From assembly GCA_016125285.1 (NCBI GenBank), contig WGMA01000028.1, positions 1 through 64,000 on the forward strand: a DNA stretch of 64,000 bases, written 5' to 3'. Positions 16,846 to 25,745 of this stretch are shown piece by piece. Position 1 is the stretch's first letter. Each line of letters opens with the position of its first letter. The notes beneath the pieces were generated by a model. It was given only the letters and a program-made list of their open reading frames with translations, was not told the DNA's origin and ran no database searches. A program made the position numbers and the translations under genes. Source of the stretch: Phycisphaera sp. GTDB taxonomy: Bacteria > Planctomycetota > Phycisphaerae > Phycisphaerales > Zrk34.

Positions 16846-17499
16846 ATGACCAGCCAAGGACGCATCTATATCGCCGGCCCCATGACCGGTCTGCCCGAAC
16901 ACAACTTCCCGGCGTTCGACGCGGCGGCGCGCCGGTTGGAGAAGAACGGCTGGGAGGTCGTGAACCCGGCTGACAATTTTGGCGGCCTGACCAGCCTGCC
17001 GCGCGCCAGCTACCTCCGCATTGATATGGCGTTGCTGCTTCAGTGCGATGCGTTGGCGCTGCTGCCGTGTTGGGAAGATTCAATCGGGGCGCGGCTTGAG
17101 TATCTGCTCGCCCGCGAACTCGACCTGCCCATCTTCGACGCTTCGACCGGTGAGCCGGTTGCCGAGTTGCCGAGCGCCACAGTCAACGTCGACAGCGCCG
17201 TCAAGGTCGCGCCAGCGAACTCGCGCGAGGGCATTCTCGATGAGGCCACTCGCCTGACCACCGGCACGCGCCACAACGACTACGGCCATCCACGCGACGA
17301 CTTCGCCCGCACGGCTCAGATGTGGACCGGCATCCTGGCCGAGAAGCTGCGACCAAACTGCGAGGTCACGGCGATGGATGTTCCGCTGTGCATGATCGCG
17401 GTGAAGCTGGCCCGGCAGGCGCACCGCCACAAGCGCGACAACCTGGTCGATGTCGCCGGTTACGCGCGCACGGCTGCCATGATCGCGGGGGAGGAATGA
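16846..17499 (+). CDS. DUF4406 / DUF6378 two-domain nucleotide-metabolism-like protein
   Basis: Residues 1-105 match DUF4406 (RIYIAGPMTGLPEHNFPAFDAAARRL ... CDALALLPCWEDSIGARLEYLLAREL), a nucleoside deoxyribosyltransferase-like fold. Residues 120-217 match DUF6378 (EATRLTTGTRHNDYGHPRDDFARTAQMWTGIL ... MIAVKLARQAHRHKRDNLVDVAGYA), a small helical phage domain. The two usually occur separately, so this is a natural fusion. A role in modifying or salvaging nucleotides is inferred from the fold only. Confidence 0.8.
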   Translation: MTSQGRIYIAGPMTGLPEHNFPAFDAAARRLEKNGWEVVNPADNFGGLTSLPRASYLRIDMALLLQCDALALLPCWEDSIGARLEYLLARELDLPIFDASTGEPVAELPSATVNVDSAVKVAPANSREGILDEATRLTTGTRHNDYGHPRDDFARTAQMWTGILAEKLRPNCEVTAMDVPLCMIAVKLARQAHRHKRDNLVDVAGYARTAAMIAGEE

Positions 17500-18284
17500 T
17501 GGCCAAACGCAGCGGCAAGCCAACCAAAACCAAGACGATGCTCGCGTTTGGCGACGTGCATATACCGCACCAGAACGCACGGGCGGTGGAGGTGTTCTGC
17601 CGCGCCGCCGAGCGCATCAAGCCCGACCTGATCGTGTGCCTCGGCGACCTGCTCGACTGCGGGCAGTTCTCCAGTCATCCGCCGACGTATGGCGTGGCCG
17701 AAAGCGACTACCAGACGGACCTGATGACAGCCAACGCGCTGCTCGATCGTGTGCAGGCGACGTGCGATCGGTTGGTCATGGTCGAAGGCAATCACGAGTA
17801 CCGCATCGACCGTTGGGCGGCGCAGACCACCGAAGGCCGCGGCGCGTATTCGATGCTGGCACCTCGCATCCAATTGAGTCGTGGGCGCGCCGGCTTCAAG
17901 TACGTGCGCTACGGCTCGGCGGACAGCCGTTACCCGCACCATGTCATCAATTCGCGCATCATCGCCGTGCACGGTTGGTCGCACGCGCGGCACGCGACGA
18001 AGAACCACCTGCAGATCAGCCAAGGTAAGAGCGTCATCCACGGTCACACGCACCGGGCCGATTCGAGCATCATCCAGAACATTTGGTCGCCCGGCCAAGT
18101 CATCCAAGCCCGCAGCGGTGGGTGTCTCTGTAAGCCGATCCCCCTCTACGGAACCGGCCGGCCCGTCGAGTGGGTCAACGGCTTCATCCTCGGCTACCTC
18201 GGCCGTCGCAGCGACACGCTCTACACCATCCCGATCATGGACGACCGCTGCATCCTCCCCGATGGCACGGAGGTGGCGGCATGA
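17499..18284 (+). CDS. Calcineurin-like metallophosphoesterase
   Basis: The 261-residue product carries the metallophosphoesterase motifs in order: FGDVHIPH (DxH), LGDLLD (GDxxD), VEGNHEYR (GNHE), HGW and HGHTHRAD (GHxH). Such enzymes act on nucleotides or DNA ends, and phages often encode them between replication genes. The ATG at 17499 overlaps the previous stop and has GGGGAGG upstream. Confidence 0.85.
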   Translation: MAKRSGKPTKTKTMLAFGDVHIPHQNARAVEVFCRAAERIKPDLIVCLGDLLDCGQFSSHPPTYGVAESDYQTDLMTANALLDRVQATCDRLVMVEGNHEYRIDRWAAQTTEGRGAYSMLAPRIQLSRGRAGFKYVRYGSADSRYPHHVINSRIIAVHGWSHARHATKNHLQISQGKSVIHGHTHRADSSIIQNIWSPGQVIQARSGGCLCKPIPLYGTGRPVEWVNGFILGYLGRRSDTLYTIPIMDDRCILPDGTEVAA

Positions 18285-20005
18285 CGACGGCCGTTGCGCC
18301 CTCCAACGCGATCACGTTACGTCCGTACCAGGCCGAAGCGATCGGCGCGGTGTACGAGCACCTGCGCACGCGCGATGACAATCCCTGCGTGGTCATCCCC
18401 ACGGCCGGCGGCAAAACGCCGGTCATGGCGACGATCTGCCGCGACGCCGTGCAGCAGTGGGACGGCCGCGTGCTGATCCTGGCACACGTGAAGGAACTAC
18501 TCGAGCAGGCGGTGGACAAACTGCACGCAATGGCACCGGACTTGTGGCACCAGATCGGGGTCTACTCGGCCGGACTCAAGAGCCGAGACACCGACCACCC
18601 CATCATCGTCGCCGGCATTCAGAGCGTGTACCGTCGCGCCGCCGAACTCGATCGTTTCGATCTGATCCTGATCGATGAAGCGCACATGATCCCGCCGTCG
18701 GGCGACGGGATGTATCAGCAGTTCCTGCGCGACGCGAAGGTCGTCAACCCCAATGTGCGTCTGATCGGCCTGACCGCCACACCGTATCGCATGACCACCG
18801 GCACGATCTGCGCGCCGGCCCCGGACGGGCTGTTGAACCACGTCTGCTACGAGGTGGGCGTGCGCCAATTGATCGTGCAGGGTTACCTGTGCCCGCTGAA
18901 GACCAAGGCCGGTCGGCGCAAGGCGGACTTCGAGTCGCTGCACCTGCGGGGCGGCGAGTTCATCGCCGGCGAGGTCGAAGCCCTTATGGACGACGACTCG
19001 CTGGTGCGCTCAGCGTGCCGTGAGATCGTCGACCACACGCAGGACCGCCACAGCGTGCTGATCTTCGCCGCCGGTGTGCAGCACGCCCTGCACGTGCAAC
19101 GTGTGCTCGGCGAAATAGGGCACGACTGCGGGTTCGTCTGCGGTGACACGCTTCCGTTCGAGCGCGGTGAGACGTTGGAGCGGTTCAAGAACGGTGAGTT
19201 GCAATACCTCGTCAACGTCAACGTGCTTACGACCGGGTTCGACGCACCGAACATCGACTGCGTGGCGATGCTGCGCCCGACGAACTCACCGGGCCTCTAC
19301 TACCAGATGGTTGGTCGTGGCTTCCGCCTGCATCCGTCGAAGGAGAACTGCCTGGTCCTCGATTTCGGTGGCAACATCCTGCGACACGGCCCGGTCGATG
19401 CGCTGCAAGTCAAAGACCCCGGTTCGGGCAATGGCGAAGCGCCGGCCAAAGAATGCCCGCAGTGCAACGCCTTGATCCACGCTGCGTATGCGGTCTGCCC
19501 GGAATGCGGACACGAGTTCCCGCCGCCGAAGCGTGAGCAGCACGATCGGCAGGCGTCGACCGCCGGCATCATCTCCGGCGAGGTGACCGAGACCGAGCAC
19601 GAAGTCCAGGACATCTTCTATTCCGCGCACGTGAAGCGCGATGCGCCCGAGGGACATCCGCGCACGCTCCGCATCGACTACCGCGTCGGGTTCAACGACC
19701 ACCGCAGCGAGTGGGTCTGCGTCGAGCACCCACTTGGCAGTTACGCCAGGCAGAAGGCAGAGGTGTGGTGGCACGCTCGCTCGAACGACCCGTGCCCGAC
19801 AGACGCAGATGAAGCGGTCGAGTTGGCCGAGGCCGGTGCGCTTGCGCATGTTCACGGGATCACGGTGCGCCACGTGAGCGGCGAGAAGTACGACCGCATC
19901 GTGGACTACCAACTCGGTGACAGGCCGCCTGCCGTGACCGCCGGCGATTTGGCTGGCGGCGAACCCGACTACATGCCCATTCCCGATGACGAGGTTCCGT
20001 TCTGA
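18281..20005 (+). CDS. Superfamily 2 DNA helicase with C-terminal zinc finger
   Basis: The 574-residue product has the SF2 motifs: TLRPYQAEAI (Q-like), Walker A PTAGGKT, LILAHVKELL (Ia), DEAH in LILIDEAHMI, GLTATPYR (III), then the C-terminal RecA domain with VLTTGFDAPNIDCV and QMVGRGFRLH (VI). After it, CPQC ... CPECGHEF is a four-Cys zinc finger, followed by a C-terminal domain of about 150 residues. It would unwind DNA during phage replication. It overlaps the phosphoesterase by four bases and the primase by one. Confidence 0.88.
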   Translation: MTTAVAPSNAITLRPYQAEAIGAVYEHLRTRDDNPCVVIPTAGGKTPVMATICRDAVQQWDGRVLILAHVKELLEQAVDKLHAMAPDLWHQIGVYSAGLKSRDTDHPIIVAGIQSVYRRAAELDRFDLILIDEAHMIPPSGDGMYQQFLRDAKVVNPNVRLIGLTATPYRMTTGTICAPAPDGLLNHVCYEVGVRQLIVQGYLCPLKTKAGRRKADFESLHLRGGEFIAGEVEALMDDDSLVRSACREIVDHTQDRHSVLIFAAGVQHALHVQRVLGEIGHDCGFVCGDTLPFERGETLERFKNGELQYLVNVNVLTTGFDAPNIDCVAMLRPTNSPGLYYQMVGRGFRLHPSKENCLVLDFGGNILRHGPVDALQVKDPGSGNGEAPAKECPQCNALIHAAYAVCPECGHEFPPPKREQHDRQASTAGIISGEVTETEHEVQDIFYSAHVKRDAPEGHPRTLRIDYRVGFNDHRSEWVCVEHPLGSYARQKAEVWWHARSNDPCPTDADEAVELAEAGALAHVHGITVRHVSGEKYDRIVDYQLGDRPPAVTAGDLAGGEPDYMPIPDDEVPF

Positions 20006-22299
20006 TGCTGGCTGATGCCGCCATGTCATATCGAAGCGCGGGCCTCTGCGTTCTGCCAGCGAAGCGCGCCGAGAAGCGCCCGGCTGTCGGTGCGTGGAAG
20101 CGCTATCAGAAGCGCCTGCCGACCGAGACGGAGTTATCCGCCTGGATGGCGAATGGCGCGGACGCTCTCTGCATCCTCTGCGGCGGCGTGTCCGGCAACA
20201 CCGAAATCATCGACTTCGATGCCGGCGGTGAGCTGTTCGCCGCGTGGTGGGACCACGTGCCCGTTGACCTGCGCGAGCGGCTTGTCGTCGAGACCACGCC
20301 GTCGGGCGGCATGCACCTGATCTACCGGTGTGAGTCGGCGATCTGCGGTAATCTGAAGCTGGCGCAGCGAAAGACTGACGACCAGGTCGTCACGCTCATC
20401 GAGACGCGTGGCGAAGGTGGACTGTTCCTCTGCGCCCCGACGATGGGGTACATCCTCGCGCACGGCGACCTGGCTGATCTGCCCGTGCTGAGCGAGGCCG
20501 AGCGTGACGCGCTGCTCCAGGCAGCGTGGGAGCTCAACGAGTATTTGCCCCCGGTGATGAATGGTCCGGCAACGGCAACGGCAACAGGGCCAACACGTGG
20601 CCAGGTGTCGCGGCCCGTGGCGGGTGGCGTAGCCGATCGACCCGGCGACGACTTCAACGCACGTGGCGACGTGGGCGCACTGTTGGCCGAACACGGCTGG
20701 GTGCGGATCAAGGCCGCCGCCCCCGGAAGCGGCGGGAACGAATACTGGCGACGGCCCGGCAAGGCATCGGGCACATCTGCCACGCTCAAGGACGGCGTTT
20801 TCTACGTCTTCTCGTCGAACGCCGCGCCGTTCGAGCCGAATCGCGCTTACGCGCCGTTCGCTGTGTACGCGCTGCTCGAACACGGCGGGGACTTCGAACA
20901 GGCGGCGCGGGCATTGCGGATCGACGGCTACGGCTACGACGATGTGGTCGAGTCGTATCCCGGCGTCGACATCTCCGGCATCCTTGCGATGTCGTTCCCG
21001 TGCGATGACGATCATGACGCCGAGGGGCGTCTCGACATCGTTGACCCCGGCCCGATCCCCGAGCACCTATTCCGTGTGCCGGGCCTCGTGTCGGCGGTGA
21101 TGGACTTCACGCTCGCCAACGCGCCTTACCCGAACGTCGGCCTGGCGTTCTGCGGCGCGCTGGCGTTGCAGTCGTACCTCTGCGGGCGGAAGGTTTGTGA
21201 CCCCGGTGACCTGCGCCCCAACATCTATCTGCTCGCATTGGCCAGCAGCGGTACGGGCAAGGACTTTCCGCGCAAGGTCAACGCGCGAGCACTGTTCGAG
21301 ATCGGGCATGTCGCAGCGCTCGGCGACAAGTTCGCTTCCGGCGAGGGCATTCAGGACGCACTGGCCCGCACCAGCGCCATGCTGTTCCAGAACGACGAGA
21401 TGGACGGCGTGCTGCGGCAGATCAACCTCGACCGCGAGAACAAGCGCGAGTCGATTCCCAACATCCTGCTCACGCTCTACACGTCGGCCAACGACGTCTA
21501 TCCGATGCGCGTCAAGGCCGGGCAAAAGGAAGCGGCGCACATCGATCAGCCGCACCTGACGCTGTTCGGCACGGCGACGCCGCAGTACTTCTATGAGTCG
21601 CTCTCGCAGCGCATGCTCACCAACGGCTTCTTCGCCCGGCTGATCATCGTGGACATCGGCAAGCGCGGCGAAGGCCAGACCCCCGGAAGCGCCCGGAATC
21701 TGCCCGAAGAGATTCTGCAGATCGCGCGGTGGTGGGGTGAGTTTCAACCTGGCAGCCGTCGCGCGAACCTGCTTGAGATTCACCCCGAGCCGCGCGTCGT
21801 GCCGTGGACCACCGAAGCAGAGGAAGCGTTCACGGCGCTGCAACGTCAGACGGAGAAGGAGTACGACGACGCACACGAGCGCAACGACGAGGTGGCGCGT
21901 GTGGCGTGGTCGCGCACGCATGAGAACGCCAAGAAGCTGGCGCTGTTGCATGCATGCAGTGAGAACCACGAGGACCCGGTCATCGCTCTTTCGGCGGTTG
22001 AGTGGGCGACGGCGTTCGCCATGCACCAGACGCGCCGCCAGCTGTTCCTGGCCACGAGCTACGTGGCCGAGAACCCGTTTCACGCCGAGTGCCTGAAGGT
22101 CGTGCGGAAACTGCGCGACGCGCCCGGTCAGCGCCTGTCGCACAGCGTGTTGCTGAAGCGCATGAAGACGAAGGCGAAGGACTTCCGCGATCTGATCGAA
22201 ACGCTCGTCCAGCGAGGCGAAGTGCAGATCGCCACGACGCCACGCGCCGGCAGCCCGGTCGTCGAGTATCAGCTCGCCGAGGGGGCGAAAGGTGGGTGA
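20005..22299 (+). CDS. Bifunctional primase-polymerase with DUF3987 ATPase domain
   Basis: The 764-residue product begins with an AEP-type prim-pol domain: GLCVLPAKRAEKRPAVGAWKRYQKRLPT, then TEIIDFDAGGE with the catalytic acid pair, and TTPSGGMHLIYR. From about residue 360 a DUF3987 domain follows, with a P-loop-like SSGTGKD and FQNDEMDG. This architecture is typical of replication proteins in phages and plasmids. It directly precedes an iteron-like non-coding region, consistent with initiation close by. The start overlaps the helicase stop (TGATG). Confidence 0.85.
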   Translation: MLADAAMSYRSAGLCVLPAKRAEKRPAVGAWKRYQKRLPTETELSAWMANGADALCILCGGVSGNTEIIDFDAGGELFAAWWDHVPVDLRERLVVETTPSGGMHLIYRCESAICGNLKLAQRKTDDQVVTLIETRGEGGLFLCAPTMGYILAHGDLADLPVLSEAERDALLQAAWELNEYLPPVMNGPATATATGPTRGQVSRPVAGGVADRPGDDFNARGDVGALLAEHGWVRIKAAAPGSGGNEYWRRPGKASGTSATLKDGVFYVFSSNAAPFEPNRAYAPFAVYALLEHGGDFEQAARALRIDGYGYDDVVESYPGVDISGILAMSFPCDDDHDAEGRLDIVDPGPIPEHLFRVPGLVSAVMDFTLANAPYPNVGLAFCGALALQSYLCGRKVCDPGDLRPNIYLLALASSGTGKDFPRKVNARALFEIGHVAALGDKFASGEGIQDALARTSAMLFQNDEMDGVLRQINLDRENKRESIPNILLTLYTSANDVYPMRVKAGQKEAAHIDQPHLTLFGTATPQYFYESLSQRMLTNGFFARLIIVDIGKRGEGQTPGSARNLPEEILQIARWWGEFQPGSRRANLLEIHPEPRVVPWTTEAEEAFTALQRQTEKEYDDAHERNDEVARVAWSRTHENAKKLALLHACSENHEDPVIALSAVEWATAFAMHQTRRQLFLATSYVAENPFHAECLKVVRKLRDAPGQRLSHSVLLKRMKTKAKDFRDLIETLVQRGEVQIATTPRAGSPVVEYQLAEGAKGG

Positions 22300-22509
22300 A
22301 ACGAGGGTGAAACGTGGGGAAACCAGCCCTCGAAAAGGCGGTCAGGTTTCTCAGGATTCACCCTGGTTTCACCCCCAAAGGGTGAAACGTGAAACAGGCG
22401 TATGTATATGAAAAACAACAACTTCTTCTCTCCATTCACTCTTTCACCCCCACGTCCTCGCGCGACGGTATTTGGGCCGTCTGCGCGCACGCGCGGGTGG
22501 GGTGAAACG
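22294..22509. repeat. Iteron-like GGGTGAAACG repeats, candidate replication origin
   Basis: GGGTGAAACG occurs directly at 22294, 22305 (11 bases apart), 22380 and 22500. Inverted copies GTTTCACCC (22366) and CTTTCACCC (22441) and a partial GATTCACCC (22355) are also present. 22366-22374 and 22380-22388 form a perfect 9-base inverted repeat. The stretch 22400-22440 is AT-rich in a GC-rich phage, like a DNA-unwinding element. The whole 510-base gap between primase and methyltransferase has no supported gene. Confidence 0.6.
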
Positions 22510-22648
22510 AAACGAGAGAAACCAGACCCAGCCACACCCGTGTCGCCGACGTTGGCCCCTGTCGCGGCCGGCGCGCTGGGTGGTAGGACGCTACCACTGC
22601 CGCCACTCGCCAACAGGGGCGAACGTGGGCGAGACTCCCGGAATTCAC

Positions 22649-22685
22649 AGTTCCCCACAATCTGCCAGTGTGGCAGTGGGGAACT
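22649..22685. other. Long stem-loop in the origin-like region
   Basis: AGTTCCCCAC (22649-22658) is the exact inverse of GTGGGGAACT (22676-22685). Inside, CTGCCA (22662-22667) pairs with TGGCAG (22671-22676) around GTG. It lies about 130 bases before the methyltransferase start, without a T-tract. A single-strand initiation site or a binding site fits better than a terminator. Confidence 0.55.
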
Positions 22686-22812
22686 TGGGCGGCATGGTTC
22701 CTTCCGGGGCCCAAGCGCAGGAGAGGGCCGCGGGAACAGTCGCCAGCATAGGCAGAGTTTGTTTTGCGTGTCCGGTATTTCCACACGAACCCCAGCACAT
22801 GGAGGTGCAACC

Positions 22813-24219
22813 ATGACCCCAGGAAATTCGACCAAGACATTTGACGTAGAACTGCGGCCCATCGACGCCATCAAGCCCTACGAGGCCAACCCTCGCATCA
22901 ACGACGACGCGGTGGCCGCCGTGGCGGCCAGCCTGACCGAGTTCGGGTTCCGCCAGCCGATCGTCGTGGATGCCGAGGGTGTGATCATCGTCGGCCACAC
23001 CCGTTGGAAGGCGGCGAAGAAGCTGGGCCTGGTCAAGGTGCCGGTCCACGTTGCCACCGACCTGCCGCCGGAGAAGGTCAAGGCGTATCGCATCGCGGAT
23101 AACCAGACCGCGACGCTGGCCGAATGGGACATGGACCTGCTGCCCATCGAGCTGAAGGACCTGCAGCAGGCCGAGTACGACCTGGGCCTGCTGGGTTTCG
23201 ACGAGACCGAACTGGCCAAGATGCTCGACGGCGACGTTGCCGAGGGACTGACCGACCCGGATTCGGTGCCCGAGCCGCCGGACGATCCGATCACGCAACG
23301 CGGCGACATCTGGGTGCTGGGTGATCACCGCCTCATGTGCGGCGACAGCGGCAGCGTGGCCGATCTGGACCGCCTGCTCGATTCCGGGGGCGGTGCGACC
23401 ATTGATCTGGTTTCGATGGACCCCCCATATAACGTCCGCGTGGAACCGCGCAGCAGCACGGCCATCGCCGCAGGGCTGTCGAGCTTTCAGAACAAGAAGA
23501 CTCAACTCCACCACCAGGGCTTCGACCAGGCGCGAGGCGTGACCGATCCGAAGAAGGCCCGCAAGAAGATGCGGGCCAAGGACCGGCCGCTGGAGAACGA
23601 CTTCGTCACGGCCGAGGCGTTCGACGAGATGCTTCTGGCGTGGTTCGGTAACGCCTCGCGCGTGCTCAAGCCGGGCGGCTCGTTCTACATCTGGGGCGGG
23701 TACGCCAACCTCGGCAACTACCCCGCGCCGCTCAAGGTCGCAGGGCTGTACTTCTCGCAGGGCATCGTCTGGGACAAACAGCACCCGGTGCTGACGCGCA
23801 AGGATTTCATGGGCGCGTTTGAGATCTGCTTCTACGGCTGGAAGGAAGGCGCGGGCCACAAGTTCTATGGGCCCAACAACGCGACCGACCTCTGGCACGT
23901 GAAGAAGGTTAACCCGCAGGCGATGGTCCACCTGACCGAGAAGCCCGTCGAACTGGCGGTGCGATCGATTCAGTATTCCTCGCTGCCGGGCCAGAACGTG
24001 CTGGACCTGTTCGGCGGCAGCGGTTCGACGCTGGTCGGATGTGAGCAGACGGGGCGTCGGGCGTTCCTGATGGAATTCGACCAAGCCTACTGCGATGTGA
24101 TTGTTGAGCGGTGGGAGAAGTTCACAGGGCGCAAAGCCGAACGCATTCCCGCGCCCGAAACTGACATGCCGGACAAAACCTCGGCCGACGTGGCCGAGGT
24201 GGAGGAGGTGGTGAGTTGA
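22813..24219 (+). CDS. ParB-like nuclease domain fused to DNA methyltransferase
   Basis: The 468-residue product starts with a ParB/Srx domain (ELRPIDAIKPYEANPRINDDAVAAVAASLTEFGFRQPIVVD ... VGHTRWKAAKKLG). From about residue 160 follows a beta-class amino-methyltransferase with catalytic DPPY at 203-206 and the SAM-binding block VLDLFGGSGSTLVGCEQTGR near the C-terminus. Such fusions are common in phages and mark DNA for protection or regulation as N6-adenine or N4-cytosine methylation. The start has GGAGGTGCAACC upstream. The open frame reaches back to 22402 but lacks coding character there. Confidence 0.88.
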   Translation: MTPGNSTKTFDVELRPIDAIKPYEANPRINDDAVAAVAASLTEFGFRQPIVVDAEGVIIVGHTRWKAAKKLGLVKVPVHVATDLPPEKVKAYRIADNQTATLAEWDMDLLPIELKDLQQAEYDLGLLGFDETELAKMLDGDVAEGLTDPDSVPEPPDDPITQRGDIWVLGDHRLMCGDSGSVADLDRLLDSGGGATIDLVSMDPPYNVRVEPRSSTAIAAGLSSFQNKKTQLHHQGFDQARGVTDPKKARKKMRAKDRPLENDFVTAEAFDEMLLAWFGNASRVLKPGGSFYIWGGYANLGNYPAPLKVAGLYFSQGIVWDKQHPVLTRKDFMGAFEICFYGWKEGAGHKFYGPNNATDLWHVKKVNPQAMVHLTEKPVELAVRSIQYSSLPGQNVLDLFGGSGSTLVGCEQTGRRAFLMEFDQAYCDVIVERWEKFTGRKAERIPAPETDMPDKTSADVAEVEEVVS

Positions 24220-24224
24220 TGATC

Positions 24225-24569
24225 TCAGTACGGCAATTCAGCCAGGAACGTGAACTCGATCATCGCGTCCTCGTAGAGGAAGTTCGATGCGGGGTAGTTG
24301 CGCCGCCCACGCGTCACAACACATCCGCGCTCCTTCATGAATTCGAGCGCGACGTTGACCTGCGTGAAGGGCAGGTCGAGCGCCTTGGCGAGCGGGTCGA
24401 GCGTGACGCCTTGCGCGCCGCGCTCCTCGATCGCGTGGGCGACCTCCTCGAAAACCTGCCGCGTGCAGCGGTGCGTGTAGGTGCGCCCATCGGGGAAGAT
24501 CACCTTCCGCTCAAGGACTCCATCGACGACGTCGAAGATCACGTTGCGTTGCCGGTGACGGGTCCCCAT
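24225..24569 (-). CDS. Small winged-helix-like protein, 114 aa
   Basis: The distal gene of a minus-strand block inside the phage. The sequence holds FPDGRTYTHRCTRQVFEEVAHAI and a helix-turn-helix-like region (GVTLDPLAKALDLPFTQVNVALEFMKERGCVV) followed by a beta-hairpin, consistent with a winged helix. No family is recognised. It starts three bases after the end of the HARE-HTH-like gene. Confidence 0.65.
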   Translation of the reverse strand: MGTRHRQRNVIFDVVDGVLERKVIFPDGRTYTHRCTRQVFEEVAHAIEERGAQGVTLDPLAKALDLPFTQVNVALEFMKERGCVVTRGRRNYPASNFLYEDAMIEFTFLAELPY

Positions 24570-24572
24570 CGC

Positions 24573-25232
24573 TCACGCTCCCTTCTTGTTTCCGGGGGCG
24601 GCGGCGCTGAGCGTGAAGCGGCCGCGCTCGACCTTGGTGAAGCGTGCTTCGTCGCCCTTGGTTTTCATCTCACGCAAAATGGAGGCGTACAGCGTGCTGG
24701 CCGGTGTCTTGCCCGCGCGCGGCGACCAAAGACCTCGCTCGGTGGCCTGGGCGACCATCTCACGCGTGTTGAGCGGCTCGGTCGATTCGGCCAGGATCTG
24801 CGCCGCTGCGTTGAGAAGGCTCAGCGGCTTGGCCTCGACACCGTCACGTTTGCCAACCTTGGCGCGACGTTCGCCCGTGTTGCGTTTCTTTCCGCGCTTG
24901 GCGTCCTTGGTCGCCCCGGCGGGTTCGGGCAACGTGTCGGGAACGTCGTCGGCCTTGCCGCTACGCTTCGCGACCAGTTCCTTGCGCTCGGCGGCCGTGA
25001 GCTTCTTCTTTACGGGCTTCTTTGCGGGCGTCGGCTCGTTGTCGTTTGGCGGCACGGTGATGCGGCTGCGAAGTTTCTGGGCGCTCTTGATGCGCACCTT
25101 TCGGTTCGTGTGGAGGTTGGTCGCGTCCCACCCGCCGCCCTCGGAACGTTCCGCGTCGATGCGGACGGGCACGACCTTGTCCGTGATCTTGGCGCTGTAG
25201 ACGCCTCCGATCTTGACCTGCTGCTTTTTCAT
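24573..25232 (-). CDS. HARE-HTH-like DNA-binding protein with basic linker
   Basis: The 219-residue product has an N-terminal beta-rich region (KIGGVYSAKITDKVVPVRIDAERSEGGGWDATNLHTNRKVRIKSAQKLR), a long Lys/Arg-rich linker (residues 70-130) and a C-terminal winged helix of the HARE-HTH kind: LSLLNAAAQILAESTEPLNTREMVAQATERGLW then ASTLYASILREMKTKG. HARE-HTH domains are found in chromatin and restriction proteins and are thought to sense modified DNA, so proximity to a methyltransferase is notable. It is the largest gene of the minus-strand block. Confidence 0.75.
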   Translation of the reverse strand: MKKQQVKIGGVYSAKITDKVVPVRIDAERSEGGGWDATNLHTNRKVRIKSAQKLRSRITVPPNDNEPTPAKKPVKKKLTAAERKELVAKRSGKADDVPDTLPEPAGATKDAKRGKKRNTGERRAKVGKRDGVEAKPLSLLNAAAQILAESTEPLNTREMVAQATERGLWSPRAGKTPASTLYASILREMKTKGDEARFTKVERGRFTLSAAAPGNKKGA

Positions 25233-25277
25233 GATGCTGCTCCTTGTGAAAAGGTGTGGAAAGAAAAAGAGCCGGGG

Positions 25278-25496
25278 TCACAGTCCCAGCTCTTCACACA
25301 GTGCGTTGTACTGGTCGGTGCCGAGCATCTCGACGAGCTGCTCGATGAACCATTGAATCTGCCGGTCAACCTCGGGGTTGTTCGTGCTCGCGGGCTGGAG
25401 CCAGGCGGCGATCGCGGCGACGGCCTCGGGGCTGAACTGCTCGCGGATGTGCTCAAAGAGTTCCGATTCGTCGTGGCCTTGAGGTTGCTTGGTCAT
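25278..25496 (-). CDS. Small acidic phage protein, 72 aa
   Basis: An acidic helical protein (ELFEHIREQFSPEAVAAIAAWLQPA ... QIQWFIEQLVEMLG). The ATG follows AAAGGACCACACC on the minus strand. It lies in a run of five minus-strand genes with short gaps. No family is recognised. Confidence 0.6.
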   Translation of the reverse strand: MTKQPQGHDESELFEHIREQFSPEAVAAIAAWLQPASTNNPEVDRQIQWFIEQLVEMLGTDQYNALCEELGL

Positions 25497-25514
25497 GGTG
25501 TGGTCCTTTCGTGG

Positions 25515-25709
25515 TTAGCGGGCGGCGTTCATCAACTCGATGAAGTCGCCGATCAGCGTGTCGATGTTGTCGATGCCCTGGGCCTTGAGCATCGCTTCGA
25601 ACTTCTCGCGGCGCTCGCCGTCGGGGATGTGGCCGTCGGCAGTCTGGTATGCGCGAAGCATCAGGAGCATCGTGGTCTTCGCGTCGTCGTTTCGTGTGGA
25701 GGTCGTCAT
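25515..25709 (-). CDS. Small phage protein, 64 aa
   Basis: A helical protein (TTMLLMLRAYQTADGHIPDGERREKFEAMLKAQGIDNIDTLIGDFIELM) starting 18 bases upstream of the next small gene, with AAGGAGAACACG before the ATG. No family is recognised. It is probably co-transcribed with its neighbours. Confidence 0.6.
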   Translation of the reverse strand: MTTSTRNDDAKTTMLLMLRAYQTADGHIPDGERREKFEAMLKAQGIDNIDTLIGDFIELMNAAR

Positions 25710-25745
25710 CGTGTTCTCCTTGGTCGGGGGTTCTTGGTGCTGGTT

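Noticed and set aside
22294-22509. GGGTGAAACG repeats as a CRISPR array
   Set aside because: Repeats are only 10 bases, occur in both orientations and have irregular spacing; no cas genes are in the window. I saw no CRISPR array anywhere.
22402-22812. N-terminal extension of the ParB-methyltransferase
   Set aside because: The region contains repeats and a strong hairpin, the translation is low in coding character, and the ATG at 22813 has GGAGGT upstream and starts the ParB domain.
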